A stretch of DNA of 9,296 nt from Deltaproteobacteria bacterium (lineage in GTDB: Bacteria; Desulfobacterota; Desulfobacteria; Desulfobacterales; JAFDCJ01). The notes under the pieces are model-generated. The model ran no database searches, had not been told where the DNA came from, and saw only the letters and a list, made by a program, of their open reading frames with translations. Position 1 is the stretch's first letter; every line of letters begins with the position of its first letter. Made by a program: the position numbers and the translations under genes. Below are positions 6,700 through 9,296 of this stretch, piece after piece. The stretch covers positions 1 to 9,296 of the forward strand of contig JAJRVC010000726.1 in the NCBI GenBank assembly GCA_024277475.1. Direction: 5' to 3'.

Positions 6700-6963
6700 A
6701 TGATTCTTTCAGAAAATAAAGCACCTGACTGCTTTGCGCAACTCGAAACCGTATTTCCCATGGGAAAAGACGGTTTGCGAAATACACCGGAAATATGTCT
6801 TGCCTGCGGTCATAAAACAGAATGTTTGAGAATGGCCATACAGGGACGCGACGGACTTAAGGTTCGGGGAGAACAGATCGATAGAGCTTACAAATCCGGC
6901 ATGATCGGTTTTCTCGAAAGATGGTCGAGAAAGAAAACGATCGACCGCCAAAAAAAATCCTGA
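6700..6963 (+). CDS. Small four-cysteine protein, 87 residues, function unknown
   Basis: The protein has cysteines at 11, 33, 36 and 42. The last three form CLACGHKTEC, a C-x2-C-x5-C pattern that suggests a zinc or iron-sulfur site, with Cys11 as a possible fourth ligand 22 residues away. The C-terminal half is helical and basic (RWSRKKTIDRQKKS), compatible with nucleic-acid contact. ATG 6700 is the only start in the frame: a stop lies at 6670-6672 and there is no other start codon between. No clear Shine-Dalgarno sequence precedes it, which weakens the call, but the cysteine spacing and well-formed composition favour a real gene. It follows radC by 71 bp and could be read from the same transcript. 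I do not recognise a named family and assign no function. There is no signal peptide or membrane segment. Confidence 0.72.
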   Translation: MILSENKAPDCFAQLETVFPMGKDGLRNTPEICLACGHKTECLRMAIQGRDGLKVRGEQIDRAYKSGMIGFLERWSRKKTIDRQKKS

Positions 6964-7006
6964 TTGTGGCTACAGCCGGGTATTCCGTGTTGGCGGATTT
7001 TATTTC
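6945..7006 (+). terminator. Possible terminator overlapping the end of the four-cysteine gene
   Basis: CCGCCAA (6945-6951) pairs perfectly with TTGGCGG (6990-6996), followed by ATTTTATTT. A competing perfect pairing, AAAATCC (6954-6960) with GGATTTT (6995-7001), shares two bases with the first. The 38-nt interior is long for a standard terminator, although GGCT/AGCC can form a small inner stem. Placement right at the gene end supports the call. Confidence 0.35.
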
Positions 7007-7117
7007 CCCCAAAAATAAGTTTCTTCTAAAATATCGGTATTTCAACTAAATCTTACTTTCTATCTTCATAAATTCATGATATAGTTTTTAAATAATCTTG
7101 AAATTTACGATTGAAAC

Positions 7118-7122
7118 AGGAG
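7118..7122 (+). promoter_or_regulatory. Shine-Dalgarno site that sets a TTG start
   Basis: AGGAG lies 6 nt before TTG 7129. The other in-frame TTG at 7111 overlaps the run-up to this site and has none of its own, so 7129 is chosen as the start. The DNA before it (7000-7110) is AT-rich, and TATAGT at 7080-7085 could be a -10 box, without a good -35. Confidence 0.7.
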
Positions 7123-7128
7123 ACGGAA

Positions 7129-8190
7129 TTGGCAACCTGGAGATACAGAGAAGAGCTGAGCCAAGCCGATCGAATTAGACGATCCTATTATGAGCTTCTC
7201 AGGGATAAGCTGGATCAATTATTGCAGCAGTATGCTTTAATTGATTCCTACCAGAATTTTGCTTCTCAGCAGTTAGCGTTTCCTTTTGTTGAAAAGCGTG
7301 AGCTGAAACCTCGTGCACGAATTCCGGATATGGAGTATGAAAGCCAGAATGCTTTTCTCGTCGTTTTTGTTGAGGATTATGTGCCGGACGAACATAAAAA
7401 GTATATTCGGATTTTTAACGACAACAAAATAACCAAAACCAATCTTTTAAGGTTCAAAACGCTCGAGCTTTCGCAAGAGTTTGATCGCAGTTGGAAGTAT
7501 TTGGAGTCCATCCAGTTTAAAAATTTTATCAAACAGTTGCTACCGGTGGATTATGCGCTTTTGATCCAGAGAGACACGAGCGGTATATCCAAAAACCGTT
7601 ATGGTTTGTCCCATTTTCATGTGCGCATTGACTGGCCCATCGCCGATGCTGCTGAAGACATGGCTCAAAGTTTGCGATACATATCCAAGGATCTCTATGA
7701 AAAAGGTGATAAATACGCCGAAGATATTCAAAAGAAATTTTTTGAATTCTATGGGTTGCCTGTGATGGCGGGCGGCAGAAGAACGGCAGCTATTGTTGCC
7801 TCCCAGTATATGAAAAGGATCCCGGGCATTACCACGGTCTATGCCGGAAGCAGTGAGTCGAGATCTTTACTTCGTATCTCCGAACGGGGAGTTTCGAAAG
7901 CGGTTTTGATGAAATTTACACATAAGGACCTGGAACAGATCCTCGAAAGCAAAAACCTTTCGCCTCACATTTTTAAAAAATACTACATTGTCGCCCGGGA
8001 AAAAATGGATGCCATTTGTATTTTCCAGGCGACCTATGCCCAAACCTACCACTCTCGGCCGCCGGAAGACGGCAAGTTGCGTGACATTAAACCGGACTTG
8101 AACTGGTTGGCCGTTGGCGGCCAGCATATTCTGCCCAAACCGGGAGTCTGGAAATATCCGCCATTGCCTATCAATATTATTTACACATAA
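7129..8190 (+). CDS. Conserved-looking protein of 353 residues, function unknown
   Basis: I do not recognise this protein. It starts at TTG 7129 and has no signal peptide or membrane segment, so it is probably cytoplasmic. Residues 1-50 are charged and helix-forming (RYREELSQADRIRRSYYELL), possibly a coiled coil. Residues 75-150 alternate beta-like and helical stretches (FLVVFVEDYVPDE; VDYALLIQRD). Residues 158-170 contain RYGLSHFHVRIDW, with two histidines. A glycine-rich MAGGRRTAAIVA (213-224) and VYAGSSESRSLLRIS (238-251) could be phosphate-binding or structural loops. The C-terminus has HSRPPEDGKLRDIKPDLNWLAVGGQHILP, then a proline-rich end PPLPINIIYT. The many aromatic and histidine positions and the even composition argue for a real, folded protein. 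It lies alone between the four-cysteine gene and a convergent penicillin-binding protein gene. The context does not reveal a function. Confidence 0.85.
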   Translation: MATWRYREELSQADRIRRSYYELLRDKLDQLLQQYALIDSYQNFASQQLAFPFVEKRELKPRARIPDMEYESQNAFLVVFVEDYVPDEHKKYIRIFNDNKITKTNLLRFKTLELSQEFDRSWKYLESIQFKNFIKQLLPVDYALLIQRDTSGISKNRYGLSHFHVRIDWPIADAAEDMAQSLRYISKDLYEKGDKYAEDIQKKFFEFYGLPVMAGGRRTAAIVASQYMKRIPGITTVYAGSSESRSLLRISERGVSKAVLMKFTHKDLEQILESKNLSPHIFKKYYIVAREKMDAICIFQATYAQTYHSRPPEDGKLRDIKPDLNWLAVGGQHILPKPGVWKYPPLPINIIYT

Positions 8191-8324
8191 ACGCATTGAG
8201 AAGATGTTGGTGAATTTCCGAGAGATAGATTTTGTGTGGGCGAGTGAGCCTTTTGGGCGATTGGGTTGGGTTCAATTCATTTATATTTCCCAAACCCGGC
8301 CAAGCTAAGATATAGATAGCGAGG

Positions 8325-8382
8325 CTCCGCCTTAAACCGATAAGGGACCGAATACCCTCTTTAGACGGAGGTCCATTATTCT
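8325..8382. terminator. Composite hairpin between convergent genes, possible two-way terminator
   Basis: CTCCG (8325-8329) pairs with CGGAG (8366-8370), TAAA (8333-8336) with TTTA (8360-8363) and AGGG (8343-8346) with CCCT (8355-8358), around loop ACCGAATA. The structure lies between the stops of the converging genes, 5 bp from the stop of the minus-strand gene. The plus side is followed by a moderately T-rich ATTATTCTTTC; the minus side lacks a T run. Confidence 0.38.
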
Positions 8383-9296
8383 TTCGGCTCGGTGCCTTTT
8401 ATAAAAAGCGCATCAACCGCATTTTTCGACCCATCGGCCGCGAGCATACCGGTTTGCGGGTTCATACGCACTTTAACCACATTATCCGGGAGATCAAAAT
8501 ACGGGGGGGATCCGGTTGCCGGTGCATTTTTCATAAATTGGATCCAGATGGGCAGGGCTGCTTTAGCACCGGTTTCCCGATCGCCCAACGTTCCGCCCGG
8601 ATCCAGGCCGACCCAGACTCCGGCTGTAATTGCCGGCGAAAATCCGACAAAAAGGGCATCCTGGTAATTATTGGTTGTTCCTGTTTTTCCGGCCACAGGG
8701 CCCCGGAGTATACGTGCTTTTCTGCCGGTTCCTTCCTGGATTACACTTTCAAGCATATTGGTTACGATGGCAGATCCCTCCCTTGACATAACCAGCTTTT
8801 TTTGAGGTTTGGCGCGCCAGATTATCCGACTCCGATGGTCGCTGACTTCCATGATGCCAAAGGGTTCGATCCACTTGCCTCCCCGGGGAAAGACTGCGTA
8901 AGCGGTCGTCAGCTCGATCAAGGTCACTTCCGATGTGCCCAGTGCCAACGACAAATAAGGCTCCAAATTCGATTTAATGCCAATATGATGGGCAAAACGT
9001 GCGACCGAGTTCGGCCCCAGCATTTCTATTAATCGCACCGCAGGGATGTTTTGTGATATGGCCAGCGCTTTTCTTAAGGTTATTTCTCCCAGAAACGTTT
9101 TCGAGAAGTTCTGCGGGCGCCAGTCATTGTCGCCACCGGTTCTTTTAAAGGAAACCGGAGCATCCAGGATCAATCTGTTTTGAGCGAATCCCTGCTCGAC
9201 GGCATAGGCATAAACGATGGGCTTGAAAGCGGAGCCAGGTTGTCTCCTGGCGGCCGTTGCCCGGTTGAAAGGACTTTTATCAAAATTTCTGCCTCC
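8376..9296 (-). CDS. Class A penicillin-binding protein (PBP1A-like), C-terminal transpeptidase part, 5' end beyond the window
   Basis: The frame is open to the right edge, so only the last 306 residues are seen; the glycosyltransferase domain and the true start lie outside. All three active-site motifs of a penicillin-binding transpeptidase are present in order: SAFK at 22-25 of the visible part (nucleophilic serine codon at 9231-9233) within RRQPGSAFKPIVYAYA, SQN at 81-83, and KTGT at 204-207. The RRQPGSxFKP context is typical of class A enzymes of the PBP1A type, which polymerise and cross-link peptidoglycan in the periplasm while anchored to the inner membrane. The C-terminus continues past the fold with DLPDNVVKVRMNPQTGMLAADGS, a usual tail in this group. 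A TTG at 9171-9173 is an internal leucine codon and not the start, since SAFK lies upstream of it. The gene converges on the unknown 353-residue gene with 185 bp between their stops. Confidence 0.95.
   Translation of the reverse strand, partial: GGRNFDKSPFNRATAARRQPGSAFKPIVYAYAVEQGFAQNRLILDAPVSFKRTGGDNDWRPQNFSKTFLGEITLRKALAISQNIPAVRLIEMLGPNSVARFAHHIGIKSNLEPYLSLALGTSEVTLIELTTAYAVFPRGGKWIEPFGIMEVSDHRSRIIWRAKPQKKLVMSREGSAIVTNMLESVIQEGTGRKARILRGPVAGKTGTTNNYQDALFVGFSPAITAGVWVGLDPGGTLGDRETGAKAALPIWIQFMKNAPATGSPPYFDLPDNVVKVRMNPQTGMLAADGSKNAVDALFIKGTEPKE

Noticed and set aside
8263..8297. GGGTTGGG / CCCAAACCC inverted repeat after the unknown gene
   Set aside because: The stem needs a bulge, the loop is 18 nt and no T tract follows on either strand, so it is not a supported terminator.
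8454..9032. Plus-strand frames (91, 110 and 76 codons) across 8392-9032
   Set aside because: They overlap the penicillin-binding protein gene, whose three active-site motifs fix the minus strand as coding.

Overview
The window looks like ordinary chromosome from an anaerobic Gram-negative bacterium, most likely a Desulfobacterota (former Deltaproteobacteria, Desulfobacterales-like) lineage. This placement is inference. It rests on the thiolase with a long insertion near its N-terminus, a GyrA that lacks the acidic tail of enteric GyrA, a mixed start-codon habit (ATG and TTG) with strong Shine-Dalgarno sites, moderate GC, and intergenic gaps filled with degenerate 7-bp-period repeats. No phage, transposase, integrase, CRISPR array, rRNA or complete tRNA is visible.

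Layout, left to right. 143-1429 (+) is a complete thiolase. 1430-1755 is a repeat-rich gap holding two families of degenerate heptamer repeats, two inverted repeats and a 22-bp piece that matches the 3' end of a tRNA on the minus strand. 1756-1914 (+) is a 52-residue two-helix membrane protein with its own ribosome binding site, followed by a good intrinsic terminator (1952-2000). 2120-3193 (+) is an AI-2E/PerM-family membrane protein starting at TTG, followed 29 bp later by gyrA (3223-5652, +); these two are probably co-transcribed. 5653-5905 holds a third heptamer array and an inverted copy of it. 5906-6628 (+) is radC. 6700-6963 (+) is an 87-residue protein with a compact four-cysteine pattern. 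7129-8190 (+) is a 353-residue soluble protein that I do not recognise. 8376-9296 (-) is the C-terminal transpeptidase half of a class A penicillin-binding protein, which runs off the right edge and converges on the unknown gene across a possible two-way terminator.

The genes do not form one pathway: acyl-CoA metabolism, membrane transport, DNA topology, a JAB-domain protein and peptidoglycan synthesis sit side by side. The parts most worth a second look are the unrecognised 353-residue protein, the small cysteine protein between it and radC, the small membrane protein with its own terminator, the tRNA-end fragment, and the three heptamer-repeat families confined to the gaps. I see no convincing new multi-gene system.
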